64,000 nucleotides of DNA from the NCBI RefSeq assembly GCF_905147365.1, contig NC_056418.1, positions 4,587,262 to 4,651,261 of the forward strand. Reading direction: 5' to 3'. The stretch comes from Aricia agestis (taxonomy: Eukaryota > Arthropoda > Insecta > Lepidoptera > Lycaenidae). Shown here one piece after another: positions 1 to 10,500 of this stretch. Under the pieces are notes generated by a model. It ran no database searches. It was not told the origin of the DNA and saw only the letters and a program-made list of their open reading frames with translations. The position numbers and the translations under genes were made by a program. Each line of letters begins with the position of its first letter. Positions within the stretch are counted from its first letter, which is position 1.

Positions 1-150
1 CCATTTGTTTTTCCATATTTTCCACTATTTCTTCGCTCCCATTAGTCTTAGCGCGATAAAATATAGCTTATAGCCTTTCTCGATAAATAGGCTATCTAAC
101 ACTGAAATAATTTTTCAAATCGGACCAGTAGTTAAGGATGCGTTAAATAA
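1..150 (-). mobile_element. Short Helitron-like or LINE-derived lepidopteran repeat, fragment
   Basis: The segment resembles 39436-39690: both hold a cgataaat/gctatctaacactga block followed by aaatcggaccagtagtt. It runs off the window edge and lies in a Prp8 intron. Confidence 0.55.
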
Positions 151-258
151 AACACTACATAGGAAGAAGTGTTTTATTTTGTTCTAACTGCTCCTGCGAA
201 TGATTTTACAACATAATAAATTAGTTCAAATATTTACGATGCTAATTCTATTTTCTAG

Positions 259-3200
259 CTAGCCAAATGGAAAACTGCCGAAGAAGTTGCGGCTTTGATT
301 CGATCCTTGCCTGTTGAAGAACAACCTAAACAGATTATTGTCACCAGAAAGGGAATGTTGGATCCACTTGAGGTAACTAGCCTATTTACTCTAGATACAA
401 CTGCTTAAACTAATACATTGCCTTATCGACTCGACTTAAAAAAAAATAAACAAGGAAAACACAACTGATTTGGCAACACAACTTTATAATCAGAGCTAAA
501 ATATAGTCGTTTACCATTACTGAGTTTGAATACTGAGAGCCTGACTTTTCCCTACATGCCGTTAAAATATAATGTTTATTGCATTTTACATAACGTTTTT
601 GGCACTGAGCCTGATGTGATATGTGAATCTGGGTTTTGTCTGCTCGTTTATCAGTCATGTTAACAAAATTTATTATTTGACATCTCCAGGTGCACTTGCT
701 GGACTTCCCGAACATCGTGATCAAGGGCTCGGAGCTGCAGCTGCCGTTCCAGGCGTGCCTCAAGGTGGAGAAGTTTGGTGACCTCATCCTCAAAGCCACC
801 GAGCCTCAGATGGTGCTGTTCAATCTGTACGACGACTGGCTGAAGACTATCTCGTCTTATACTGTAAGTTTACTAGCCGATGACTAACCCCCTAACTAAG
901 GGCCTGATTGCACCTACCGAGACTAAAGACTAAACACCTAGAGAGTCGAGACCTCAGAACAGGAAAAAAAAATCTGTGGTTGAGACAATGCAAACAGATA
1001 ATTTGATTGGCCGTCTCGCCATTCTACTCGGCCGGTGTAACAAGGCCCTAAGAAAAGGTGTGTCTCACAAATACTGAAAGGCCTGTATTGTAAATAAAAT
1101 AAAAAATTACACTAACATTTTAAAATTTCTTGCTGTATACAGTCTGTCAAGAAAGTGAAGAAATTAAAAAGTGGCAACATCGTAGTGTCATCCCTTTTTT
1201 CTTAGATTGATTTGAAAGGGATGACACTACGATCTTGCCGCTTTTTAATTTCTTCACTTTTTTGACAGGTTATATTTTTATTTCTAACAGCGTAATTTTT
1301 TATGTTGTAAATCCTTTTTTGTTACATAACCATCTTCTACCTAAAACATCTTACAGTAACAATGATTTTCCAAAAGTTTCACAAATAGACCGATTTGGAT
1401 GCAAAGAATTCTGTATTGGAATTTTACCACTATACTGGAATTGCGATTTTGTTCTGTAACAGTCTAATAGCAGTTTTATTAAGATTTCCTGGTATTAAGC
1501 TAATTCATTATTTATTCACAGGCTTTCAGCAGATTGATTCTGATATTGCGAGCTCTACATGTAAACACTGAGCGGACAAAGGTTCTGCTCAAACCTGACA
1601 AGACCACGCTCACCGAGCCCCATCACATCTGGCCGACACTTACTGACGATGATTGGATCAAGGTTGAAGTTCAGTTGAAGGATCTGATATTGGCTGATTA
1701 TGGTAAAAAGAACAAGTGAGTACTTTTTTATACTATGGTCATTTGTTTGTGATGGATCTGATTATCCGGTAGGTAAATACAAAATAACAACAGTAAGAAT
1801 AGACACATGGGAAGTTCAGAGTAAAATTCGTTACTTTGTGTATTGTAGAATGTAAACTTGTTAAGCGTTTTCTTTCCTTGAGAATCACTTAGTGGATATG
1901 TCACATGTAGTAATCAATGAAATATTTTACAGCGTCAACGTAGCGTCGCTAACGCAGTCTGAAATTCGAGACATCATCCTCGGTATGGAGATATCCGCAC
2001 CCTCAGCTCAACGACAACAGATCGCCGAGATTGAGAAGCAGAGTAAAGAACAAAGTCAGCTGACCGCGACCACCACTAGAACGGTGAACAAACATGGTGA
2101 CGAGATCATCACCTCCACCACAAGTAACTACGAGTCGCAGACCTTCAGCTCGAAGACCGAGTGGCGAGTCCGAGCGATATCCGCCACAAATCTTCACCTC
2201 CGAACCAACCATATCTATGTCAGCTCTGATGATATCAAGGAGAGTGGTTACACGTATATCCTACCTAAGAATTTGTTGAAGAAGTTTGTCACTATTTCCG
2301 ATTTGAGAGCGCAGGTAAGAATACACGTCGTTTATGTTAGCAATTAAGAATGTGATATGTCTGCGATGTTACGAATTACATAAACAAATTGATAAGTATT
2401 GTATATAAAATACTTATGGCTAGAGTATTAAATCCAGTGTCTGGACCGCACCACACACATTTTACCTTTACTCGGCGCTAATTGTATTGTCTTTTTCACT
2501 TACAATCCGTGACGTTATAAGTACAATAAAAATAAATGAAAAAGTAGTCGCGACAAAACTTAAAGCCAAGAAATTTTACAGATAGTCTTTCATGTGTTTC
2601 CAAAGCTACTTTAAACCTTCCTAATTCAATTGTTAATTTTAACCTCACTTCGATCTTTTTCCCTTCACAGATCGCGTGCTACTTATACGGCACGGCGCCG
2701 CCGGACAACCCCGCGGTGCGCGAAGTGCACTGCGCGGTGCTGCCGCCGCAGTGGGGCACTCACCAGGCCGTCCACCTGCCACGCCAGCTGCCCCGTCACC
2801 CGGCGTTGCAGCACCTGCAGCCGCTCGGCTGGATGCACACACAGCCTAATGAGCTGCCACAGCTATCTCCACAGGTATTACCTCTCACATCCCGAATGAC
2901 ATTCCCAGTCGTGGTCCATACGTGGGAGAGCCATGCTTCGGCACGAATGGGCCGGCTCGACCGGAGAAATACCACGTTCTCACAGGAAGCCGGCGTGAAA
3001 CAGCGCTTGCGCTGTGTTTCGCCGAGTGAGTGAGTTTACCGGAGGCCCAATCCCCTTCCCTATCCTCCCCTATTCCCTTCCCTTCCCATCCCTACCCTCC
3101 CCTATTACCCTATTCCCTCTTAAAAGGCCGGCAACGCACCTGCAGCTCTTCTGATGCTGCGAGTGTCCATGGGCGACGGAAGTTGCTTTCCATCAGGTGA

Positions 3201-4480
3201 CCCGTTTGCTCGTTGCCCCCCTTCTACCAAAAAAATATATACTGGTTAAAATTGAACACTTTAAATATGACGTTATTTAGTCTAAATATATTTTAATCGT
3301 CTGTGATGTGTCTTCTTTGTCGCAGAACAGGCGGACCTGTCCGAGTAGTGATAAGAATTAGAATAACAAATTTCATTTTCGTAGGTATTCAGTAAATAAA
3401 ACGATTGTGAGAGCGGAATAAAGGGTCATAAATCCCAGTCTAAAACATCATATTCTGTCGTTAGACTCAAAGCTTAGAATAGTATTTCTAATGCTCTGTA
3501 ATTATTTCAGGACATAACAACGCACGCGAAGATAATGGCTGAGAATCCAACATGGGACGGAGAGAAGACGATAATAATAACATGCTCATTCACGCCCGGC
3601 TCATGCTCGCTAACCGCGTACAAACTGACTCCCAGCGGTTACGAGTGGGGCTCAAAGAACACGGATCGGGGCAACAATCCAAAGGGCTACCTGCCGAGTC
3701 ACTATGAACGAGTTCAGATGTTGCTGTCCGACAGATTCCTCGGGTACTTCATGGTGCCATCTCAAGGAAGCTGGAACTATAATTTCATGGGTATGTTTCC
3801 ATACTGATATTATAATGTGTCTATGTATCTATCTCCGCAAAATTTCCGCGCGGTAAATGAAACGCGATGCAACAGCGCCATGAATTTGAGGGAAAAACGA
3901 ATAACGAAAGAATTTAAAATTATTGGTACTTGGTACTCACAGCCGTAGCTAGAGGGGGGCATTGGGGGCAATGCCCTACCTTAAAATCATAATGCCCTTC
4001 CTTAAAAATACCAAAATCCAAGAAAATCAATCAATTATGATTATTTTTTTACTTCTGCCCTACCTGTAACCAATGCTGCCCTACCTCAAATCTGACTCTA
4101 GCTACAGCCCTGTTGGTACTGCATCAAAATGTAAGGTTTTTCGCGATAAACTAATTTTATTTTTTAAGTGTACGCCACTTTATTTTTGACGGACGCTGCC
4201 GCCCGTTGGCTGCGGCCTATATGGCCTATTTATAAATCCAGGGCTGATGGCCCCTTAATTTAAGTCGCGCACAAAAGCTTGATAATAAACAAAACCTTAA
4301 TGGTAATTTTATCTCCTAGGTGTCCGCCACGATCCCAACATGAAGTACGGCGTGCAACTGGGCAACCCGCGCGAGTTTTACCACGAGGTCCACCGGCCGG
4401 CTCACTTCATGAACTTTGCTGCGATGGAGGACGCCACCGCGCCCACTCTAGCCGCCGACAGAGAAGACTTCTTCGCATAG
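259..4480 (+). CDS. Prp8: Prp8 pre-mRNA splicing factor, C-terminal part (5' end outside window)
   Basis: Exons 259-372, 690-863, 1522-1715, 1933-2314, 2671-2874, 3511-3790 and 4320-4480 join in phase and give 502 residues ending in DREDFFA and a TAG stop. Prp8 is the scaffold of the U5 snRNP and the spliceosome active site in the nucleus. The conserved stretches [76 protein letters not shown] and [12 protein letters not shown] identify it with near certainty. Given the usual length of about 2,330 residues, the segment starts near residue 1,830 and covers the end of the RNase H-like domain and the whole C-terminal Jab1/MPN domain. Odd point: the fifth exon ([16 protein letters not shown]) is strikingly GC-rich and its middle differs more from other animals than its neighbours. 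The first exon could also begin at a second AG, at 263. Confidence 0.97.
900..1048. mobile_element. MITE with TAA target duplication (Harbinger-like)
   Basis: The ends gggcctgattgcacc and ggtgtaacaaggccc are inverted and flanked by TAA on both sides (897-899 and 1049-1051). The element is 149 bp long and starts 36 bp after a Prp8 splice donor. Confidence 0.7.
1144..1268. mobile_element. Snap-back (near-palindromic) MITE
   Basis: The left arm from ctgtcaagaaagtgaag pairs with the right arm ending cttcacttttttgacag. The arms are about 55 bp each and the loop is about 15 bp. It lies in a Prp8 intron. Confidence 0.75.
2919..3234 (+). mobile_element. Lepidopteran SINE with pyrimidine-rich core (copy 1)
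   Basis: The 5' head contains gtgggagagccatgcttcgg and ggctcgaccggag, the latter loosely like a Pol III B box. A core of CCCTATTCCCTTCC-type repeats follows, then the 3' part ggcgacggaagttgc and caggtgacccgtttgct, then an A-rich tail. The same consensus recurs at least seven more times in this window. It sits in the Prp8 intron after 2874. It resembles the Metulj/HaSE class known from butterflies and moths; the exact family name is inference. Confidence 0.8.
3938..4112. mobile_element. hAT-like MITE with 8-bp TSD
   Basis: Terminal inverted repeats cacagccgtagctagag and ctctagctacagccctg are flanked by perfect 8-bp duplications TTGGTACT (3930-3937 and 4113-4120). The element is 175 bp long and lies in the last Prp8 intron. 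Confidence 0.8.
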
Positions 4481-4553
4481 ATTTAAGCACAGTTTTTTAT
4501 TCTGAGTATTGTGAGGATTTTGTAATGAATGGAAACTGTACATAATTAAAATT

Positions 4554-4559
4554 AATAAA
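4554..4559 (+). promoter_or_regulatory. Poly(A) signal of Prp8
   Basis: AATAAA lies 74 bases after the Prp8 stop, within an AT-rich stretch. It is the only canonical hexamer close to the stop. Confidence 0.7.
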
Positions 4560-4639
4560 ACTATAAAATTTGTATTGGGTTTCATATTTTATTTTTAACC
4601 GACTTCCATAAAAGTTGTGTATTATTTTTCCATAAGCAG

Positions 4640-5079
4640 ACTGCAGACTTTCGGCCGATAGTTTGGTCGGGTTGGGCTGTTAGCGCGCAAACTACGCCAA
4701 CTAAACAGTTGGGTTGGTGATGAGTGCGCAGACTAGACAACAGTCGACCAATCGGTCGACTGTTGTCTAGTCTGGGACGGTGCTCTCGCACGGTTTCACG
4801 GCGATAGATTTTTGAAAATTTTACACGATTTGGATTTCTGCCGAGTCGGCCGACCACTGACCAAACAATAGCGCGTGCGCGCGTGGAAGAACGTCGTACT
4901 GATTTAGCATCAGTCGACAGTTTGCGGATGGAAGTTTAAAAGCAATCGTATAGAATATAATAGCCCATCAAACTTAATTATCGGCCGACTCGATATCGTT
5001 GTAATATGTGCTCTTCCATTATTACAGCTTCATACTGATCAAGAGCCAAACTGAACTATCGGCCGATTAAAAGTCTGCA
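4640..5079. mobile_element. TIR element with central perfect palindrome
   Basis: The ends gcagactttcggccgatag and ctatcggccgattaaaagtc are inverted copies. Inside, 4728-4771 forms a hairpin with 20-bp arms starting agactagacaacagtcgacc and a 4-base loop. Confidence 0.6.
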
Positions 5080-5095
5080 TTCTGCCGGGGTTCTT

Positions 5096-5440
5096 AGGGC
5101 CCCTTTATTAGGCGGCCAGGTCGCTGCGGCCAACTAATTCTTCTATGATATAATATGTAGGTGCGCGCATTACGCGACCAGCGGCCAGCGGTCACGCTCT
5201 GGTCGCGCGGCCAATGAGAAACATCGCGACACACGCGGCCAACGAGATACGGGAATTTGTATGAAATTATTCAGTGTGCGCGCACTGGTCGCCGCGGCCA
5301 CACGTTTTTTGTGTACACAATGGCGTTTGATACTGAACGTTTCATTTGAGAAATTCAAACCAGAATAGTGTGGTCGCAGACGTGGACGCAAAGTGCGCGG
5401 GGTGGCCGCGCTGCCTGGCCGCCTAATGCGCTGGGGCCCT
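5096..5440. mobile_element. GC-rich TIR element
   Basis: Ends agggcccctttattaggcgg and ccgcctaatgcgctggggcc are inverted, with ggccagg(t/c)(c/a)gc inside both arms. Several CGACCAG/GGTCGC motifs lie inside. No clean target duplication is seen. Confidence 0.6.
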
Positions 5441-5443
5441 TTT

Positions 5444-5660
5444 TTTTACATGGGGAAATGCATTACGCATCCCCGGCGGATTGGGGATCGGATGTGGGAC
5501 TCTCCGAAGAACTACCCACTAAAACCCCATGGTTTTAGTGGGTAGTTCTAACCCAACCCCACTCACCGCTTAGGCAAAGTTACGGGCACGATCAACCCAC
5601 CGCAACTTTACCAACATTGCGCGGGGACCCTAGTGATCCTAAATTATCATGAAATCCCAC
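5444..5660 (-). mobile_element. LINE 3'-end fragment (antisense)
   Basis: Read on the minus strand, this ends in ccccatgtaaaaaaa. It shares gtgggactct and acccactaaaacc blocks with 31273-31460, which has the same orientation. The family is not recognised. Confidence 0.45.
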
Positions 5661-5823
5661 TGCCCAAAGTACGCACAATCTATTTTATTAAGTAAGTACC
5701 GTGTTCATCAAAATCATTAATTCGCACAAAATATGCATATTATGCATGTTTTGTACGAATTAATGATTTTGTGAAACTGGAATCTTGAGAGTCGATCGAC
5801 TGTAGAGACAACAAAATAGCTTA

Positions 5824-6045
5824 CTAGATGACTTGCACCAAAACTTGTTTATCGCGCGGGAACCGTACATTTTTTCGGGATAAAAATTATCCTATCTCCA
5901 TTCCCGGGGCTCAAAGTATCTCCGTACCAAATATCAGCAAAATCGGTTCAGCGGTTTGAGCGTGAAGAGGTATCAGAAAGACAGATAGACAGACGGACAG
6001 ACATGAGACAGACAGACATAATTTCACATATTTAGGTATAACTTG
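5824..6045 (-). mobile_element. Short non-autonomous Helitron, degraded
   Basis: The 3' terminal ctag is followed inward by gatgacttgcaccaaaa, tttatcgcgcgggaaccgt, aaaatcggttcagcggttt and a (gaca)n run. These match the complete copy at 9227-9436. The 5' end is worn away. Confidence 0.7.
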
Positions 6046-6583
6046 AGGATGTATAAGTATAACATTTATAAATTCAAAGATTCTGACCTAAATTCGAAAT
6101 ATATAGGAGAATCATCCTGCATCGATTGATACCAAAAAATCAATACCTTACCGACAAGTTACGTGAAATAATTCATTTTAAAATTTCTATTTATCATACG
6201 TAATGTTGCCGGAAGTGTTACAATTTTTGAGAATTCGTCAGAATTGGGAACTTTGTATCAAAGATAAACAGCTAAAAAACTGCTTATTAATTTCTTTGTA
6301 CGATTTGCGATTTTTTAAGCCCAAAAAAAGTGGGTTCACCGGTAATTCTGAGGAAATATTTCAAATTGAAATTTATGAAAATTATCTTTCGAAGGGTGCA
6401 ACAAGACTTTATATGAACTTGGGCGGGAGCGCTGCTGGTAAAGAAGAACTGTCAAATATGTCGTTTTTCGCCACCTGCATATAAAGCTTTGCCGGGCTTT
6501 CTTGGCCGCCATTTACGGCAGTCAAATGACAACAATTTTTTTTTCAATAATAATTAAATATCGAATAGTTCTTTAATAGTTAA

Positions 6584-6743
6584 AAGGGCCCATTCACTGC
6601 AGGACTGCACGGCAGTCCTGCAGTGAGTAGGCCTCACTGATTGGTTCACACTCGGTGTTGCCGGCCGGAAACACCGAGTGTGAACCAATCAGTGAGGCCC
6701 ATTCACTGCAGGCTGCCGTGCAGTCCTGCCGTGAATGGGCCTT
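6584..6743. mobile_element. Double-palindrome MITE flanked by TTAA
   Basis: The outer arms (cccattcactgcagg and its inverse) enclose inner arms of about 30 bp (cactgattggttcacactcg and its inverse) around gccggccgg. TTAA occurs at both edges (6580-6583 and 6744-6747). The element lies about 240 bp before the RPA3 start codon. Confidence 0.7.
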
Positions 6744-6978
6744 TTAATGGATTCTTTGTCCTTCAAAAGAGTTTCCGCCTATAAAAATGTTTGCTTCGTA
6801 TTTTCCTTAAAAAAAGCGTTATGTCAATTTCACTTTGACATTCTTATCTGTTTGACTATTGACAGATGTCAAGTGACAACAAATTCAACAATCGTGGAGC
6901 CGAGTTTCAAAACTTTCTTTGTGATTTTAAATTGTTTTTACGTAAAATTTACTGCAGTTTTGGAATAAATTTACATCA

Positions 6979-7395
6979 ATGGCCGATCACGATGACTACG
7001 AAGACAAACAATTCCCAGACAACGATGAATTTGTACCGTATGTGACCGGCAGCAACTTAGCACAACGAAATGGCGCCAAAGTTACTATTTGGGGAAAAAT
7101 CGTAAAAGTATCATCAAGCGAAGGATTTACGATTAAAACTGTGGATGACCAGGAAGTGCTTGTGAGGTTGAAAAGCCCTATCAATGAACCGCTCGAAGGC
7201 TGGTATGAAATACACGGTATGTCCCAAGGAAAGTCTATACTTTGCGACGAATATGTGCCATTTTCTGAGGAGATGACGAAAAATGTTGATACAGAAGGTC
7301 ACAAAGCTTTTGCAAAGCTACTATCAGCCCTTGATGATCCTTGGAATCTCGGTGAAGACAGCACAAATATGGGAGGCATAGAGCGTATGGAGTAA
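6979..7395 (+). CDS. RPA3: Replication protein A 14-kDa subunit (RPA3-like)
   Basis: An intact, intronless 138-codon frame opens at ATG 6979 in a good context (catcaATGg). RPA3 is the small OB-fold subunit of the RPA heterotrimer, which coats single-stranded DNA in replication and repair in the nucleus. The pattern fits one OB fold over about residues 20-105: GAKVTIWGKIVKVS, FTIKTVDDQEVLVRLKSP, GWYEIHGMSQGKSILCDEYV. An acidic N-terminus (DHDDYEDKQFPDNDE) precedes it, and a C-terminal helix (HKAFAKLLSALDDPW) matches the trimerisation helix. The length is slightly above the usual 115-125. It is tail to tail with DRC2, with 138 bp between the stops. Assignment rests on pattern, not an alignment. 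Confidence 0.85.
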   Translation: MADHDDYEDKQFPDNDEFVPYVTGSNLAQRNGAKVTIWGKIVKVSSSEGFTIKTVDDQEVLVRLKSPINEPLEGWYEIHGMSQGKSILCDEYVPFSEEMTKNVDTEGHKAFAKLLSALDDPWNLGEDSTNMGGIERME

Positions 7396-7425
7396 TGTTA
7401 ATCAAACTACTTTTAGTTTTAAGTG

Positions 7426-7431
7426 TTTATT
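7426..7431 (-). promoter_or_regulatory. Likely poly(A) signal of DRC2
   Basis: AATAAA on the minus strand lies 103 bases past the DRC2 stop. The likely RPA3 signal ATTAAA is at 7475-7480 on the plus strand, so the two 3' UTRs probably overlap. Confidence 0.55.
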
Positions 7432-7533
7432 TTGGAATACAAACTGTGATTTATATTTATGGACTTTTATTCTGATTAAATAAGGCTTACATAACTAAAA
7501 ATATTATAATTATTGTTTTCAACTAAAAATGTT

Positions 7534-10500
7534 CTACCAACAGTGTACCCTGGGATAAGCCCGTACTTGTCCAATTTCTTTATCTTTCTTTTCTTGCAAC
7601 TTCATTCTCTTTTCATGCAGCACTGCATTTGATAATGCCCCTTCTATACATGTGACAGGACGGTTTCTAAAATCAAAAAGAAAATAAATTGTTTGAATTT
7701 CATAGTTAGTATAATACAATCGCAAATACTTTAGGACTAATGTATGTATTACTATACCAAGGATATATACTTGTGTAAAACCTTTTCACAATACTTACAA
7801 ATATTTTTTACTCATTTGCACTTTTTCCATTTCCGAATGTACTCTCATGCTGTGGGGCCGAGCTTGTCCTCCAGTCAGTGCTAACTCAGTGAGGTATCTC
7901 TTGATGTACTGCTTTAACTGCATATTCTCTCCTGTAAGTTTTGCTTTCTCAGCTTTGAGGCACATATTCTGGACCTTTATTCTATTTACTTTTAAAAGGA
8001 ATTTGTCCATCTTGCTAAACTCTTTGCATTCATTCTGATAAAAAAAATATGTTTGAAAATTAATATTTTACTAGTTCAAAATTGATATTAATTTAAATAC
8101 TTACTGCCATTGCTTGATCTAAATTCTGGAATTCTACTGGGGTTCCATTCTCATCTAGTTCAGTAAGAAGTGCAAAATCCTTTTTATTTTCATATTTGCT
8201 ACATATTTTTGATAAGTGTATTGTTTTCAGTAGTTTGTCTTTGACATCCTGTAACCTCTGTTGAAAAATAAATATTGTAATAAACTGTCCAATATACTAA
8301 TACTTACCTAACTATTACAGAATAATAGGTAAAGAAACTGGCAACATTATGGTTTTGGAACTTCTAAAACTGTAGCATTGCTATCTATAGGTGGTATAAC
8401 TTAATATCGGGTAATTTATCAGATTATTTTACTGTCTTATTAACCTACATTAATAGCATCTTGACTTGCATCAACTAATACAGTCAAGCTCTCATTTTCT
8501 CTCTTCCTTTCCAGTTTTGTTTCTCTCTTCATTTGCCAGTACCGTATCGCAAGTTCCTCTTTTCGTTTGTTCATCCTTTTCAATTTCATTTCCATTGATG
8601 TGTTCATTTTATTCCATTCTAGTTGCAGGGAGTTTAGAATTTCCTGGAAATTATAGTATTTGTTGTAACGTTACATACACCTGAACCTGATAAGGTGTAT
8701 AACTAGGAGGTCTATTTTTTATACAAGATGTTAGTGTAAACACCGTTTCTGGTACAAATTGCCGATCCGGGCATCCGTATGGGTATGAAGACGGCATTTT
8801 TTTTTTGAGTTTCCAGCATTGTTCTCATAGAAAAAGTTTCGTCATTTTGACCACACGGTGTTTACACTAACACACTGTACTCATTAGGTAAGAGTTAATT
8901 TTACGAAGTCCCCTTCTAACTTATGTTATTAGAGTTTAGTGGCAGCTCATTACTCAAGTATCTTTATTTCCACGTGCTTCGGCATAACTTTCTTTATGGG
9001 CTAGCTTAAAGCGGCGTGTCATTTGTCAAAGCTTGCGTTGTGTTACTACGAAATCAGAGAACCAACTAAGTGGTTTGAGTATTTCCAGAAACAGAATCTC
9101 TGGTAACCTGTCTTACCATTAGGGGATCCGCCTGCTCGTTTCCTAGTTAATAAAACTTAGGGCCTGTTTCACCACTTTCTTATCAGACAGTGGTGAAACA
9201 GCCCCTTAGAATCCAGATATCCATGGTCCATACTAATATTATAAATGCGAAAGCGTGTCTGTCTGTCTGTCTGTTACCTCTTCACGCCCAAACCGCTGAA
9301 CCGATTTTGCTAAAATTTGGCATAGAGATGCTTTGAGTCCCGGGAAAGGACATAGGATACTTTTTGTCCCGGAAAAATGTAAGGCTCTCGCGAGATAAAC
9401 GAGTTTTGGCGCAACGGAGTTGCGGGCGTCATCTAGTATTATTATAGTTACCGAAGCTTGCTGTATATGGATGTCATTTTTGAAGATCTCCTGCTGGTAA
9501 AAGTTGTCCTTGTCAAGTAGTGTCTGATAGTGACCCATGATCGGGTTATGCTTCTCCAAATAACAGTCGTAGACGTCTTTCAAACTGCCCCAGTACATTT
9601 CAATTTGCAATTTCTTCGGCTTGCAAAGGTCATGGATTTCTGCTTCATGCTGCAATTAAAAAGTTAGCAATCCTTCAAGAAAAGAGCGTATTCCCTCTTA
9701 AAAGGCCGGCAACGCACCTGCAGCTCTTCTGATGTTGCGAGTCTCCATGGGCGACGGTAGTTGCTTACCATCAGGTGACCCGTTTGCTTGTTTGCCGCCT
9801 TATTTAATAAAAAAAAATCACTAAAAAGTGGTTAGGTACGTGTACCATAAAAATTGTATTGTAACTTTCAATTTTAATTTGAGCTGTTATAGAACCTACT
9901 AATAAATAAGAGGCCTAAATATCACTGCCAACAGTCTATAATATATTATAGTCTCTAGGAGTCTAGAGTCTGGCGTCTCTTTATCCGTCAACAAAATAGA
10001 AGGTTATCTTAATTGCAAGTAAGTGAAGTACCTACTAGGTTGAGTATCATTTGTGACGTCATAGGACAACAGATCACGGTTGAGAGGTTACCAAATAGCA
10101 AAGGGCAGTTAACATGTTAACGTCAAAAAGGCTTATTAAGGATTCGCTACAGTCGATGATACTGTTTCCTGCAATCACACTAACATGAGCTTCCGACAGC
10201 AGCCGTGAAATAGGGATCCTCATTGCAATGGCAATGGCTAACCATCAGGTGATATGTCAGCTATTTGTCGATTTGAATAAATAAAGTAGTAGGTAGGTGC
10301 CTAGGTTTTACGTTTTTGTTGGTTGTGTTCAAAGTAGCAGATGAAGAAAGATGATGCCGTCTGCCGGTAAATTGCCTTATAAATGATCGAATCCAATTGG
10401 TAGGTATTAGGATAATACTGGCACTCAGCCAGCCTAGTTAGCAGTGGTGCAGGAGCTATGGAAGACCATATTATTAATCATGGAGAAAGGAACAATATAG

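Larger units (their letters stand above)
4481..6978. other. Intergenic spacer Prp8-RPA3, MITE-rich
   Basis: This spacer holds the Prp8 3' end, two large TIR elements, a LINE 3' fragment, a 27-bp-arm palindrome (5708-5775), a degraded Helitron and a TTAA-flanked double palindrome. I see no coding signal; the longest open stretch (6203-6484) lacks family resemblance and ends in repeat-like sequence. Confidence 0.7.

Noticed and set aside
2003..2279. Frames on the other strand or shifted in Prp8 exons
   Set aside because: They are shadows of the highly conserved Prp8 coding frame.
6203..6484. 93-codon plus-strand open frame
   Set aside because: No family resemblance, no splice partner, and its end overlaps sequence shared with the MITE at 51463-51801.
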